Shown in pieces: positions 28,557 through 38,224 of a stretch of 64,000 nt of DNA. Origin of the DNA: Peribacillus alkalitolerans (GTDB taxonomy: Bacteria > Bacillota > Bacilli > Bacillales > DSM-1321). Both the position numbers and the translations under genes were made by a program. Numbering within the stretch: the stretch's first letter is position 1; each line of letters begins with the position of its first letter. The DNA lies in assembly GCF_010882125.1 (NCBI RefSeq), contig NZ_JAAGVZ010000001.1, positions 186,001 to 250,000 on the forward strand, written 5' to 3'. The notes beneath the pieces are model-generated. The model saw nothing but the letters and a program-made list of their open reading frames with translations. It was not told the DNA's origin and did not search any database.

Positions 28557-29667
28557 TAAACCTCTTCTCTTTATTTGATTTAAATCCAAAAGGAAGTCGA
28601 AGAATGGCTATTTTCTCAATACTCCAAAGAAGTAATGAAATACAAATGAAGGATGAAACCATCAATAGCAAAAACTTCAATGGTATAGATAACTCCACCG
28701 ACCTTAGAAAATAACCTATCCCTACAATAATGGGCTGATGAAGAATATAGAAAGGTAGCGCATATTTCGAACCGAATTGAAGTTTAGCTGTTTTCCCATT
28801 GAATTTCATCATAAATAACCCAAGTAACGTAAAAATGAGAAACCAGCTCCCTAGCATTCGAACTGCCGTAATGACTGGTTTTAACTCTAACCACGAAGGC
28901 CCTTCCCTGAAGGAAATGAATCCATATAATCCGGCAATCACTAATCCCGTACTTAGAAAAACAGGGAAAAGTGACCTAATTTGTCCCATAAAAGAAGGAT
29001 TCGAAATAAATATGAAGCCAGCAAGGAACACAAACAAATAGTACAGAAGGTCCCATCCTCCTAATCCAACGGTTTCAACAAATAATAATAGATACGAGAT
29101 AAATAGTAAGATCCCGAAACCGAAAAATGAAGAAGATGATGCGATTCCTCTTGCTTGCATTCTTTTGAAAATTGGTAATGTTAGATATGTAAAAATCAAC
29201 AAGAAAAACACATACCACAAATGAAGGCCCACAAATGCAAAATTCCCTGGTCCCCCTATATCTAAATAAGGACCTTCAAAGTAATGGGGAAGGAATTGAA
29301 AAAATGATCCAGTAAACTGTCCTAAAGTCACCCGTTCGATATACACTTGTGGTGGAGATAGGACAAACACTCCAAGTAATAACGGAATTCCTAAACTTAC
29401 TAGGCGGTCCTTCGCGAGTTGAGTTGGTGAATATCTATGTAAGGCAAAATATGTACTTGCTCCCTATATCAAGAAAAATAACGGCATGATCCACAAGCTT
29501 GTGACCATCGTAAATAAAAACATATATGTCTCGTCTAACCCTACGTTTTTCACATGCCACGGAAATGGATTAAAAAACATGACCACGTGATAAATAAATA
29601 CAACTAAGGTTGCAATCACACGCAACCAATCTAAATAATAAAGTCTCGATTCCATATTTTTTTTCAT
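28522..29667 (-). pseudogene. Acyltransferase family 3 gene broken by an in-frame TAG
   Basis: Starting MKKNMESRLYYLDWLRVIA at 29667, the frame encodes the first part of an acyltransferase-3 membrane protein (WLRVIATLVVFIYH, LWIMPLFFLI), then hits TAG at 29464-29466. The same frame continues without shift as GASTYFALHRYSPTQLAKDR and runs to 28522 with eight or so further membrane segments. Families of this type have FFLxGAS here, so a single change (for example TCG to TAG) explains the break. No ribosome site supports restart. Its start follows the MBL stop by one base. Confidence 0.85.
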
Positions 29668-29668
29668 G

Positions 29669-30604
29669 TTATTTCCTAACTGAATTTTCAAAGCTATTCT
29701 TCTTAATGAACTCTAAATTTGATTGATATAGTTCTGGCATTTTCCAATTGGAGTACGCGTCAGGTATAGCATTCGATTCAACTTCATGCTTTTTCATCAA
29801 GGAAAGTAAATATTGATGAAGGATATTGATATCTTGTTTCGAACCTACATAACCATGACCAGGTATAGCCAACTCTATATCCAATTCTTGAATCTTTTCA
29901 AGGATAGCGACCCAGTTCTTTGGATTTCCATCACGTAGAAAAGGATGATTCTCCACTGTCAATAAGTCTCCTGTAAAGATGATTTTATCCTGGCGAATGT
30001 ACAAGACGATATCACATGCAGTATGCCCGCCAACAAGACTAATCAGTTCAATGGATTTTTCTGTTCCTTCAATTACATATGAACTTTCAAATGTGTGCGT
30101 TGGAGATTGGTAGTTTAGAGTAGGGAGAGTTTGTTCGATTTCTTTAAGCTGTAAGACATAGTCCCTCATTTTTTCTTTGGTTTCCGGATTTTGATCCTTC
30201 TCCATCTCAAGTTCTTTTTGAGAAATGTGCGCTCTCAAATCCTCTATGCTATCTTTTTGTTGTTGAAATCTAACTGGATGCATTCCATCCATTAGTTCTT
30301 TTGTCTTTTTAGTGGCTAAGATTGAGCAATCATGGAACACTTGGTTTCCACGGATATGATCGCCATGCCAGTGACTATTAACAACGTAAGATATAGGTTT
30401 ACCAATCACACCCTGTGCAGCTTTTCTTAAATCTTCTGCTGCCTGTGGAGTATTAAAGGTATCAAAAATAACTATTTGGTCACCTAAATCAATTAGGCCA
30501 GCATTGGCAAATCCACCACCAGATGAGGTTACCAATGCTACATATACACCTTTTTTCACTTCAAACAATTCAAAGTGCTTCGATTCGAAATGAATTCTTT
30601 TCAT
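29669..30604 (-). CDS. Metallo-beta-lactamase-fold hydrolase
   Basis: 311 residues from MKRIHFESKHFELF. Metal motif NSHWHGDHIRGN (HxHxDH), later GGHTACD, TGDLL and PGHGYVG, the full zinc-ligand set of the fold. A helical insert lies at about 135-165. Substrate not predictable: could be a thioesterase, lactonase or similar. ATG 30604 is seven bases after GGAGAG. First gene of the MBL-acyltransferase-GNAT unit. Confidence 0.85.
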   Translation of the reverse strand: MKRIHFESKHFELFEVKKGVYVALVTSSGGGFANAGLIDLGDQIVIFDTFNTPQAAEDLRKAAQGVIGKPISYVVNSHWHGDHIRGNQVFHDCSILATKKTKELMDGMHPVRFQQQKDSIEDLRAHISQKELEMEKDQNPETKEKMRDYVLQLKEIEQTLPTLNYQSPTHTFESSYVIEGTEKSIELISLVGGHTACDIVLYIRQDKIIFTGDLLTVENHPFLRDGNPKNWVAILEKIQELDIELAIPGHGYVGSKQDINILHQYLLSLMKKHEVESNAIPDAYSNWKMPELYQSNLEFIKKNSFENSVRK

Positions 30605-30696
30605 GAACAATCTCTCCTATAACCCAAACTTTTTTGCCACCATAAAGATTAAACGATTAGCACTATGTTAAAATTTTCCTTTAAATTAATTATACT

Positions 30697-30734
30697 AAAT
30701 AGAAAGAGTTAAATAGAAAGAGTTAAATAGAAAG
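30697..30734 (+). repeat. 14-bp tandem repeat in the 5' leader of the YunG-like gene
   Basis: AAATAGAAAGAGTT occurs twice in tandem, followed by a third partial copy (AAATAGAAAG) that forms the ribosome-binding region. TATACT just before it (30691-30696) is a likely -10, so copy number would set leader length. Confidence 0.75.
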
Positions 30735-30744
30735 GAATATTTTT

Positions 30745-31101
30745 ATGAACTTAATTAATCAAAACATAATCGAAATAACGAATATCTTATCTCTAGCTTG
30801 GTCGATCGATTCCAGTACGAAATGGACAAAGGGTAATCCTGCAAAAGGACAATGTGGTGTAACTTCATTAGTGATTAATGATTTATTAGGCGGAGAAATA
30901 TTAAAAACACAGACTCCTGAAGGCTGGCACTATTATAATAAAATCAATGGAAAACGCTATGACTTTACAGCTTCTCAATTCACTAGTGCAATCGACTATC
31001 AGGACTACCCTTCAGGTAGAATAGAAGCCTTTTCAGACACAAATCAAATGCAGTACGATTACTTAAAGGATAGGGTAAAACAATTAAAAGGGAAAATATA
31101 A
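30745..31101 (+). CDS. YunG-like protein
   Basis: 118 residues. Conserved core: NPAKGQCGVTSLVINDLLGG, then EGWHYYNKINGKRYDFTASQF (positions about 72-92, quoted as a region). A Cys, a later His and an Asp at this spacing suggest a papain/transglutaminase-like fold. The resemblance is to the YunG family, whose function is unknown. Ribosome site AGAAAGGAA. Divergent from the MBL operon. Confidence 0.6.
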   Translation: MNLINQNIIEITNILSLAWSIDSSTKWTKGNPAKGQCGVTSLVINDLLGGEILKTQTPEGWHYYNKINGKRYDFTASQFTSAIDYQDYPSGRIEAFSDTNQMQYDYLKDRVKQLKGKI

Positions 31102-31180
31102 TTTTTAGATTATTCTGATTTATATAGACACACTATGATAAAATGATAGGGCCAGACACATCTGAATTGGAGGGTTTATT

Positions 31181-31549
31181 TTGTTCCAGGGAATCCATCA
31201 CATTGTACTTTTTTGTAAGGATACAAACCTATCAAAAAATTGGTATGAAAAAGTAGGTTTTGAATTTGTAAGAGGTTATGAAGGAATGTTTTGGTTCCAG
31301 CTTGGAGGCATTGAAATCATGCTTCATCCTAGCGACGTTTCGAATCCTGGCCTGACCAATTTACACGTTGCGGTTCATAATGTTTCCCAAGTGTTCCAAC
31401 ATGTCATCGATCAAGGGCTGGAGCCTGTTGACCATCAACAACCAGGTGAAAAGATTACTGGACCAGTTACCAGACCGTGGGGAGACATTGAATTTGAATT
31501 GGCTGATCCAGATGGACATCTATGGGCGTTTACTGAAATTAAAAATTAA
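31181..31549 (+). CDS. VOC-family (glyoxalase-like) protein
   Basis: 122 residues, two beta-alpha-beta-beta-beta modules. Possible metal ligands: His in GIHHIVLF, Glu in GGIEIMLHP, His in LTNLHVAV and Glu near the end (WAFTEIKN). TTG start with GGAGGG six bases upstream. Substrate unknown; VOC proteins include dioxygenases, glyoxalases and antibiotic-resistance proteins. Confidence 0.8.
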   Translation: MFQGIHHIVLFCKDTNLSKNWYEKVGFEFVRGYEGMFWFQLGGIEIMLHPSDVSNPGLTNLHVAVHNVSQVFQHVIDQGLEPVDHQQPGEKITGPVTRPWGDIEFELADPDGHLWAFTEIKN

Positions 31550-31562
31550 CATTTCTGTATAG

Positions 31563-31596
31563 AAAAAGAGCATCGAATATAATTGATGCTCTTTAC
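31563..31596 (+). terminator. Terminator after the VOC gene
   Basis: AAAGAGCATC pairs with GATGCTCTTT shortly after the stop codon. The same hairpin could serve the convergent kinase gene. Confidence 0.7.
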
Positions 31597-31640
31597 ACTG
31601 TAGTTATTTTTCGTAGCCATTGGGAGAGTTTTCTTTTCAG

Positions 31641-33137
31641 TTAATTCGAGTCTTGGTTGATATTACTAAATTTATATTGAGGGAATTGGATACAGAAGTG
31701 AGTACCCTGATAAGTGCTTTCCTTTATCGTTACATCACCTCTATGCTCAAAGATGATTTTTTTCACAAATGGTAGCCCCATCCCCGTTCCACCTTCTTTA
31801 TTGGAAATAAAGGGATCAAACACACTCTCCCACTCTAGCTTTGGTATACCAATACCCGTATCAATGATTTCTATTAGTATTCCTTCATCGTTAATATGCA
31901 TGTCTATCATGATGTTTCGTTTCGAAGAATGCTTTTGAATAGATTGAGCTCCGTTCTTAATAAGGTTGATGAATACTTGTTTTAAATAGGTTTTGTTGAC
32001 GAAAGCTTTTACAGAGCTATATCTTTTATCAAAAATAATTTCTACATCGTTCTCTTTCAAAAACTCCTTCGAAAAATCAATGGATTCTTGAATAATCTCG
32101 TTCAGGTCCTCTACTTTGAAGTCTATCTTGGAAGATTGTATAAATTTCCTATAATTATGGGATAACTCTTCAATTTGGTCGGTCGCTTTCCTGATAATGA
32201 CTGTTTTTTCTCTATCTTCTTCAGTAAGTGTTGGTGAAGAGGATAGGACTGAATTAAACCCTTTAATCACTTGGGCTGTATTTAACACTTCATGAATCAA
32301 GCTCCCGGCTAAATTCCCCACATAATCTAACTTCTTCTGCCTTTCCACTAGTAGGTTGTATCGAATCATCATATCCAAATTCATTCGTATGAAGGCAATG
32401 ATGATAGAAATAGAGAAAAAAATCACACCTAAACTACTGACGAGTGCGCCTGTTTTCGGATAAAAATTAAGCACGCCCGTAATAAATAAAAACAGAGAAA
32501 ATAATGAGAATTTCCCTAAAAATTCTTTTATGTTTGGGTTAGGGATTTTCTTAGAAACCATAAAGATTAAAAAAATGAGAACTAAAAAACTACACATATG
32601 TATCGCATAAATCCAATGATAAGGCCCATATTCGGGAAAATAAAAATGAATTCCCAGGGTCTCTATTTTTCTAGATATTATTCCTTCAATCCCCATTGGT
32701 GTCCAAATCAATAAGAAAACAAAAATGCTCCAGATCACAATAAAGTAAAAGGACTTCTTAGAAAATATTCTTAACAAATACTTTGCAAAAGGTGAGCTTA
32801 CTTCATTCACCCATGGGCTGTTTTGTACACTGATTAATGCTATATAGAAAAACACTGGGATGGCAAATATCGTTCCGCTTCGCATCAATTTAAATAATAG
32901 TAGAATGATTGATTCCTCAAGGAACTCACCAAAGTACAATACTCCAATATCCGCTTGCCATACTGAGATGCACACCATATATAACAATAAGCTTAAAGAA
33001 AGCTCCGATCCCGTTAATATTTTACGACTACTTATGGCTAACACAATGGGTATCAAACCAATCATGATAACAAATAACCCTACGATCATTCTATTCCTCC
33101 ATAATCCATTCGAACATAATACCGCTTCTCTTCTCAT
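31641..33137 (-). CDS. Membrane sensor histidine kinase
   Basis: 498 residues. Seven or eight membrane segments fill residues 15-255. The HisKA-like helix is GNLAGSLIHEVLNTAQVIKG with His near residue 285, and HATPase boxes are NLIKNGAQS (N), IIDTGIGI (G1), VFDPFISNKEGGTGMGL (F/G2). The HE-x-x-NT variant is unusual compared with HEIRNPL in sporulation kinases. No response regulator is adjacent, so this is an orphan kinase; a link to Spo0F-type phosphorelays is possible but unproven. Confidence 0.8.
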   Translation of the reverse strand: MRREAVLCSNGLWRNRMIVGLFVIMIGLIPIVLAISSRKILTGSELSLSLLLYMVCISVWQADIGVLYFGEFLEESIILLLFKLMRSGTIFAIPVFFYIALISVQNSPWVNEVSSPFAKYLLRIFSKKSFYFIVIWSIFVFLLIWTPMGIEGIISRKIETLGIHFYFPEYGPYHWIYAIHMCSFLVLIFLIFMVSKKIPNPNIKEFLGKFSLFSLFLFITGVLNFYPKTGALVSSLGVIFFSISIIIAFIRMNLDMMIRYNLLVERQKKLDYVGNLAGSLIHEVLNTAQVIKGFNSVLSSSPTLTEEDREKTVIIRKATDQIEELSHNYRKFIQSSKIDFKVEDLNEIIQESIDFSKEFLKENDVEIIFDKRYSSVKAFVNKTYLKQVFINLIKNGAQSIQKHSSKRNIMIDMHINDEGILIEIIDTGIGIPKLEWESVFDPFISNKEGGTGMGLPFVKKIIFEHRGDVTIKESTYQGTHFCIQFPQYKFSNINQDSN

Positions 33138-33206
33138 TTTAATATATATCTATTGAAATGCGTATTTTATATACAGCATTTGAAATCCAGAGGGTATTTT
33201 TGCAAA

Positions 33207-33240
33207 AGAAAAGGAGTAAGAAACGATTCTTACTCCTTCT
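33207..33240 (-). terminator. Terminator after the AI-2E-family permease
   Basis: AAGGAGTAAGAA pairs with TTCTTACTCCTT and is followed on the minus strand by TTCTTTTGC. Confidence 0.75.
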
Positions 33241-33245
33241 CCATA

Positions 33246-34352
33246 TTAATCTAACTTAATAATCTCTTCTTTTTGATCTTTATTTAATCTGTATAATCTA
33301 TAAGCATGACTGATGATTACCTTCATTACCGCGTAGAACGGTACCGCAAGAATCATACCAAGTAAACCACCTAGGCTTCCTGCCACCAACAATATAAGGA
33401 TAATTGTCAAAGGATGGATATCCAATCTCTTCCCCATGATATACGGAGAAGTTATGTTGCCATCAATCTGTTGGACAATTACAGCTACAAGCATAACCTT
33501 AAGTGCCATGAAAGGAGAATCGATAAATCCGATAATTAATGCGGGTACGATCGCAATGAACGGACCGATGAATGGAATCACATTTGTAAACATGGCCACA
33601 AACGCCAAAATCAGCGAATATTCTATTCCTATGACTAGGTAGCCAATGTACATCATCACTCCGACCAAGAAACAAACCACTGCCTGCCCTTGAATATAGG
33701 AGCTTAATGCACTATCCATATCCTTGAATATTTTTCGAGCTTCCTTCGCTTGAAAGTATGGAAGGTATTTCAAAACATTATTCGACGCTCCTTCACTATC
33801 TTTCAATAAATAAAAGACGATGAAAGGAACCGTTACGATGATGGTAATGATGCTAGTAACGACTCCCAAAATACCAGAAATCTTTTTTCCAAAATCCGCT
33901 ACATTTGAATTAAAGTAATCCCTCACATAATTGGATATGTTCTCGATGGTTACATACTGATTTTTCTCGAACCTTGAAAGCCACTCATTCTGTTGCAGTG
34001 AAATGACCTTCTCCTTGAATGTTTCCGTCAATAGAGGGAAATTGTTGATCAAGCTATTAAACTGCTGTTGCAGCTCAGGGCCAATCATAAATACTCCAAG
34101 AGTTAAAAGCCCAATAAACAATGAGTAAATTAATAGGATAGATAAAACTTTTGGCACCTTTCTTTTATGAAGATAAAAGACAACAGGTCTGAATAAATAA
34201 TAAAGGACACCAGAAATTAGGAACGGGAAAAATAAAGTTGTAAAGAATACCTGAAGTGGTCTAAAGATAAAATTTACTTTAGTTGAAAGATAAATAATCA
34301 CTAATAGGATAATAATCCCATATCCAATACGAAAAAGCTTTGAATTTGGCAT
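33246..34352 (-). CDS. AI-2E family transporter (PerM/YtvI-like)
   Basis: 368 residues, about eight membrane segments. Family motifs: PFIVFYLLKD near residue 178, SYIQGQAVVCFLVG, FTNVIPFIGPFIAIVPA and QQIDGNITSPYIMGKRL. Members export diverse solutes or act as ion antiporters; the AI-2 link holds for few of them. Monocistronic. Confidence 0.85.
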   Translation of the reverse strand: MPNSKLFRIGYGIIILLVIIYLSTKVNFIFRPLQVFFTTLFFPFLISGVLYYLFRPVVFYLHKRKVPKVLSILLIYSLFIGLLTLGVFMIGPELQQQFNSLINNFPLLTETFKEKVISLQQNEWLSRFEKNQYVTIENISNYVRDYFNSNVADFGKKISGILGVVTSIITIIVTVPFIVFYLLKDSEGASNNVLKYLPYFQAKEARKIFKDMDSALSSYIQGQAVVCFLVGVMMYIGYLVIGIEYSLILAFVAMFTNVIPFIGPFIAIVPALIIGFIDSPFMALKVMLVAVIVQQIDGNITSPYIMGKRLDIHPLTIILILLVAGSLGGLLGMILAVPFYAVMKVIISHAYRLYRLNKDQKEEIIKLD

Positions 34353-34564
34353 AACTTCTCACCTCACTATACATTCATTACCCTAAATGCTTCGTTTCAT
34401 AACGAGTTCAATCAGTAGTTCTATTGTATCTGTATTCATTTCTTATTACTATTGAAATTATTTTTGTTTAACTACTCACTTACTTCACAGATCCTTCATT
34501 CGTTTCACACAATCGATAATTATTATAATGTTTGAACTTATTTAACTAGTTGGAGGATTGTTTT

Positions 34565-35908
34565 ATGAAAGAGAATGATCAATCGTCAAAAAAACATCTT
34601 TACCGTGCCATTTGGAGATGGCATTTTTATGCTGGAGTGATTTTTGCACCAATTCTTATTATGCTTGCAGTTACTGGTGCCATTTATCTGTATAAGCCTC
34701 AAATTCAAGAAATAATGTACAAGGATTTATATGAGGTGAAGCAGCAAGGAAATCCATTGTCAGCTAACGAACAAGTCATAAAGGTACAAGAACAGTATCC
34801 GGATTCTCCTATCACACGGGTCCGTCCTGCTGATTCTCCTACACGCTCTACAGAGGTTGGAATTGATCATAAGGGTGAAAACATGACCATATTCATAAAT
34901 CCCTATAATGGAAAAATCATGGGGGATTTAAAGGATGATTCCATGTTTATGGAGTTCGTTAAAAAGCTCCATGGTGAGCTAATGGTAGGCACTATTGGTG
35001 ATAGAATCGTAGAATTGGCAGCCTGCTGGGCTATTATTCTTTTAGTCACAGGTCTTTACCTCTGGTTCCCTAGGGACAAAAACTGGAATGGCTTCTTTAA
35101 TATAAGATTAAAGCAAGGAAAACGTACTTTTTACCGTGATTTACATGTTTTCTTAGGTTTTTGGCTGTCCTTATTCATCATCCTACTAATTTTAACTGGA
35201 CTTCCATGGGCAGGCTTCATGGGTGATAAAATTAACCAAGTGGCAACATCTACACAATCAGGGTATCCGAATGCACTTTGGGATGAAGTACCCGAGTCCT
35301 ATGTCCCTACTAAATCTGTTGGAACCGTGCCGTGGGCTGCCGAAAATATGCCACTGCCTAAATCCAACATAAATGGAACAAATGGTATTTTCCTAAATAG
35401 TGTTGTAGAGATAGCAGAAAAGCGGAATGTCCATCCTGGCTATAATATTTATCTACCTGGAGATGAGACAGGTGTTTATACAGTATCCGTCTTCCCTACT
35501 TTTCCAAAAGACCAAGCTACTCTACACATCGATCAATACAGCGGAAAAGTATTAGCTGACCTTCGCTTTGATGATTATGGCTGGATGGCAAAAGTAATTG
35601 AGGTTGGAATCGCCCTACATGAAGGACGTTATTTTGGTCCTTTCAATCAATTTCTTGGATTGTTGACTTGCTTAGGGTTAGTCCTGATCGTTTGGAGCGG
35701 TTTCATCATGTGGTGGAAGCGTAGACCAACCGGAAAACTAGGAGCACCAACGCTTTCGAACCAATTTAAAATGTCCAAAACATTAATTGCCATTACGATT
35801 TTACTCGGAATTTTACTTCCTTTAGTAGGCATATCTTTACTGGCAGTCCTTATCATTGACTTTGTTTTGATAAAGCGAATCCCAAGATTAAGAGAATGGT
35901 TTGCTTAA
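34565..35908 (+). CDS. PepSY-associated transmembrane protein (PiuB-like)
   Basis: 447 residues from MKENDQSSKKHLYRAIWRWH. Four membrane segments with extracellular PepSY regions (about 60-140 and 270-345); motifs WRWHFYAGVIFAP, ACWAIILLVTGLYLW and FYRDLHVFLGFW. Such proteins are often tied to iron uptake or ferric reductase activity. I chose ATG 34565, seven bases after GGAGG. Monocistronic, ended by a strong terminator. Confidence 0.85.
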   Translation: MKENDQSSKKHLYRAIWRWHFYAGVIFAPILIMLAVTGAIYLYKPQIQEIMYKDLYEVKQQGNPLSANEQVIKVQEQYPDSPITRVRPADSPTRSTEVGIDHKGENMTIFINPYNGKIMGDLKDDSMFMEFVKKLHGELMVGTIGDRIVELAACWAIILLVTGLYLWFPRDKNWNGFFNIRLKQGKRTFYRDLHVFLGFWLSLFIILLILTGLPWAGFMGDKINQVATSTQSGYPNALWDEVPESYVPTKSVGTVPWAAENMPLPKSNINGTNGIFLNSVVEIAEKRNVHPGYNIYLPGDETGVYTVSVFPTFPKDQATLHIDQYSGKVLADLRFDDYGWMAKVIEVGIALHEGRYFGPFNQFLGLLTCLGLVLIVWSGFIMWWKRRPTGKLGAPTLSNQFKMSKTLIAITILLGILLPLVGISLLAVLIIDFVLIKRIPRLREWFA

Positions 35909-35919
35909 GTTGACTGAAC

Positions 35920-35968
35920 AAAAAAAGGTGATTAAAACGTCTTTTAGGACGAATTTAATCACCTTTTT
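35920..35968. terminator. Bidirectional terminator
   Basis: AAAAAGGTGATTAAA-ACGTC pairs with GACG-AA-TTTAATCACCTTTTT between convergent genes. Confidence 0.85.
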
Positions 35969-35973
35969 CCACT

Positions 35974-36543
35974 TTACTTGTTAACCTCTACACTTTGTAG
36001 AATTGGGTATCCCTTATAAACTTTTACTGTAGCTATTAAACGACCCTGACTTGATTCTTTTTCAAGTTGTTTACCTGTATTTTCTTCTAGGTAATAACGT
36101 TCTATAGGGATATTGATGTTCACTTTTTTATACCCTTTATCAGCAGTCCAGTCCACATAAGGGCTCATGACTCCTTTGATGTATACTCCTGATTTTGGCT
36201 TGGTTTCTACAACCCGCCATGCTTTGAAAATCCCTGTAGCTTTGTCTTCCTTCAGTTCTATGAATACCTTCACATCTTGATAGGGTTTTGAACTATCCCC
36301 GTGAATGTCCAATTTCTTTAAAAGTGGCTCGTAGATGATGTCTAAAGGTACTTCTTCTATTTCAAAATTCAAGTCTACATAATCACCGTAAAACAAATCT
36401 CTAGGGTCATATGGTATGGTTTGCAACTTAATTGATTCCCCTAAATAAGTCGCTGTAAGCGGCTTGACCAGCATACTCAATAACAAAATGATTGGAAAGG
36501 CTAATGCAAAGATAAAGAATTTATTCCTTGATAGTTTCTTCAT
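35974..36543 (-). CDS. GDYXXLXY-domain protein
   Basis: 189 residues, one N-terminal membrane anchor and an exported domain. The family motif is FYGDYVDLNFEI at about residue 50. These proteins are typically encoded with DUF2157 membrane proteins, as here: the start overlaps the end of the DUF2157 gene by 23 bases. Function unknown. Confidence 0.8.
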   Translation of the reverse strand: MKKLSRNKFFIFALAFPIILLLSMLVKPLTATYLGESIKLQTIPYDPRDLFYGDYVDLNFEIEEVPLDIIYEPLLKKLDIHGDSSKPYQDVKVFIELKEDKATGIFKAWRVVETKPKSGVYIKGVMSPYVDWTADKGYKKVNINIPIERYYLEENTGKQLEKESSQGRLIATVKVYKGYPILQSVEVNK

Positions 36544-37798
36544 TCTTTGTCATCTCCTTCCGACGAGTCTTTTCAAACCAATATCCTAATGCAAGCAGGA
36601 GAATCCCACCAATAAGAAAAGCAATCGATTTGTTCATGAAAGCAAGTGATAAATCTACATAAAAACGGAAGATGAATACACAAACAATAGTTACCCCGAA
36701 TAAATTCTCCCGCCTTACTAAACTAAGAGCATAGATAAGATACAAAATGGAGAATCCAAGTGAAAGCATCCATGCATTCTCAGCTGAAACATCCTCCCAC
36801 CAATAAGGGAAAGAAAGTGTAACAGCAGTGACGAAATGCAGCACCATCCCAATTGCTTTTATTTCTACTTTATAGTCTTGATGTTGAATATAAACGAAAG
36901 TCATTCCAATAATAAAATAAAATAATAATACAATTAGGAATTTCTCTATATTAAAATAGTTAAACGCCATTACAAAGAACTGAAGCGTCATAATTAGATT
37001 GATTACAAATAACGGCTTTGATCGATCTAGATACTTATGCCCAATATAAAAAAGTACGGGTAATAGTAATAAAAATACATATGGAAAACCCTCAACCTCT
37101 ATAGGTTTAATGGCAAATTGTGCTTGTATGAAAATATAAACCGATAAGATATTGACCCAAAATAAAGGCAATGACCTTTTCATCACAAAATGACCAAATG
37201 CGAACATGATTGGGAAAATAACTAGCATTACATATGCAGTCAGATCATCTGTCCAAATAAATTTATTATGGATATAAATATAGATGAAAGCTAAAGAGAC
37301 AAACTTTAGCTTTTGGTCTTCTAAATAAAAAGCTAATGGTAAAATACCTATCCCCCACATTAAGAAAGCATCTTCCCAGTTTCCACCAAGATGAAATAAT
37401 TGTCCAATATAAAATATTTCCGCACCGTAGGCGAATGCTCCTACGTAATACAAAGCTTTTGATAAAACCGGATGTTTCGTCTCTAACCTTCTAGCAGCAA
37501 GATAAAAGGTAATCAAAGTACCTAAAAGGATGATAAACTTAGTCATTTTCGTTAACTCTGACCAATTACTCGCCACAAAGCTTAAAATGCCTAACCCAAT
37601 CAAAATGCCACCTATCAAGAATAGGATTTGTATGGAGTTCAGACTTTGTTTAGTAGGGACTTCTTTTGGTGCTTCATACAAATCAATCAATCTGTCTGAT
37701 TGGCCTTTATCTAAATGACCTGCACTTTCTAAATCATTGAATTCTCGTTTAAGGAACTCGTAGGCTGATCGCGTTACCACTCGCTTCAAATTGAACAC
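36521..37798 (-). CDS. DUF2157 polytopic membrane protein
   Basis: 425 residues: a cytoplasmic N-terminus (about 1-55) and about twelve membrane segments. FLIGGILIGLGILSFVASNW and the AYGAEIFYIGQLFHLGG segment are typical of DUF2157. Coupled by overlap to the GDYXXLXY gene. Likely a membrane complex of unknown role. Confidence 0.8.
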   Translation of the reverse strand: MFNLKRVVTRSAYEFLKREFNDLESAGHLDKGQSDRLIDLYEAPKEVPTKQSLNSIQILFLIGGILIGLGILSFVASNWSELTKMTKFIILLGTLITFYLAARRLETKHPVLSKALYYVGAFAYGAEIFYIGQLFHLGGNWEDAFLMWGIGILPLAFYLEDQKLKFVSLAFIYIYIHNKFIWTDDLTAYVMLVIFPIMFAFGHFVMKRSLPLFWVNILSVYIFIQAQFAIKPIEVEGFPYVFLLLLPVLFYIGHKYLDRSKPLFVINLIMTLQFFVMAFNYFNIEKFLIVLLFYFIIGMTFVYIQHQDYKVEIKAIGMVLHFVTAVTLSFPYWWEDVSAENAWMLSLGFSILYLIYALSLVRRENLFGVTIVCVFIFRFYVDLSLAFMNKSIAFLIGGILLLALGYWFEKTRRKEMTKNEETIKE

Positions 37799-37990
37799 CC
37801 TCTTTGTTTATAAAATCCCTACAATACACCTAATACAACAGAACTATTCTAAATACAAACTTTGTTTCTGTATATGTTAAATTATACAAAAACATCCAAT
37901 TTAAGCATATACAGCATCACATCCGCTTTCCATACTTTATTGTCCTTTATTTCAATCCATGCCTGAATAATGTCATAAAAAGTAATTATC

Positions 37991-38031
37991 GAAAAAGGAG
38001 CAAGCCCTTTTCGGTCCTTGCTCCTTTTTCA
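37991..38031 (-). terminator. Terminator, probably of the second chemoreceptor gene
   Basis: AAAAAGGAGCAAG pairs with CTTGCTCCTTTTT. On the minus strand it lies downstream of the chemoreceptor stop but is separated from it by the 183-bp element at 38036-38218. Confidence 0.75.
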
Positions 38032-38035
38032 TTTT

Positions 38036-38218
38036 GGCTCTGTTAAACGTAGATGTTGATTTCCGTTCCAGGCACTCGCTTTCCGCGGGGCGGGCGGTGA
38101 GCCTCCTCGGCGCTCTGCACCTGTGGGGTCTCACCTGTCCCGCTGCTCCCGCAGGAGTCGAGCGCCTTCCACTCCAATCAACATAGTGGATAAATCAACA
38201 ATAAGCTTTAACAGAGCC
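38036..38218. mobile_element. Interspersed GC-rich palindromic element with terminal inverted repeats
   Basis: 183 bp bounded by GGCTCTGTTAAA and its reverse complement TTTAACAGAGCC. The interior is far richer in GC than the surroundings and holds nested inverted parts (GATTTCCG..., CGCTTTCCGCGGGGCGGGCG, CCCGCAGGAGTCGAGCGCC). I recognise this as a non-coding element found in many copies in Bacillus-group genomes. No ORF; a MITE/REP-like element moved in trans is the likely nature. Its end is six bases from the chemoreceptor stop. Confidence 0.8.
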
Positions 38219-38224
38219 TACATT

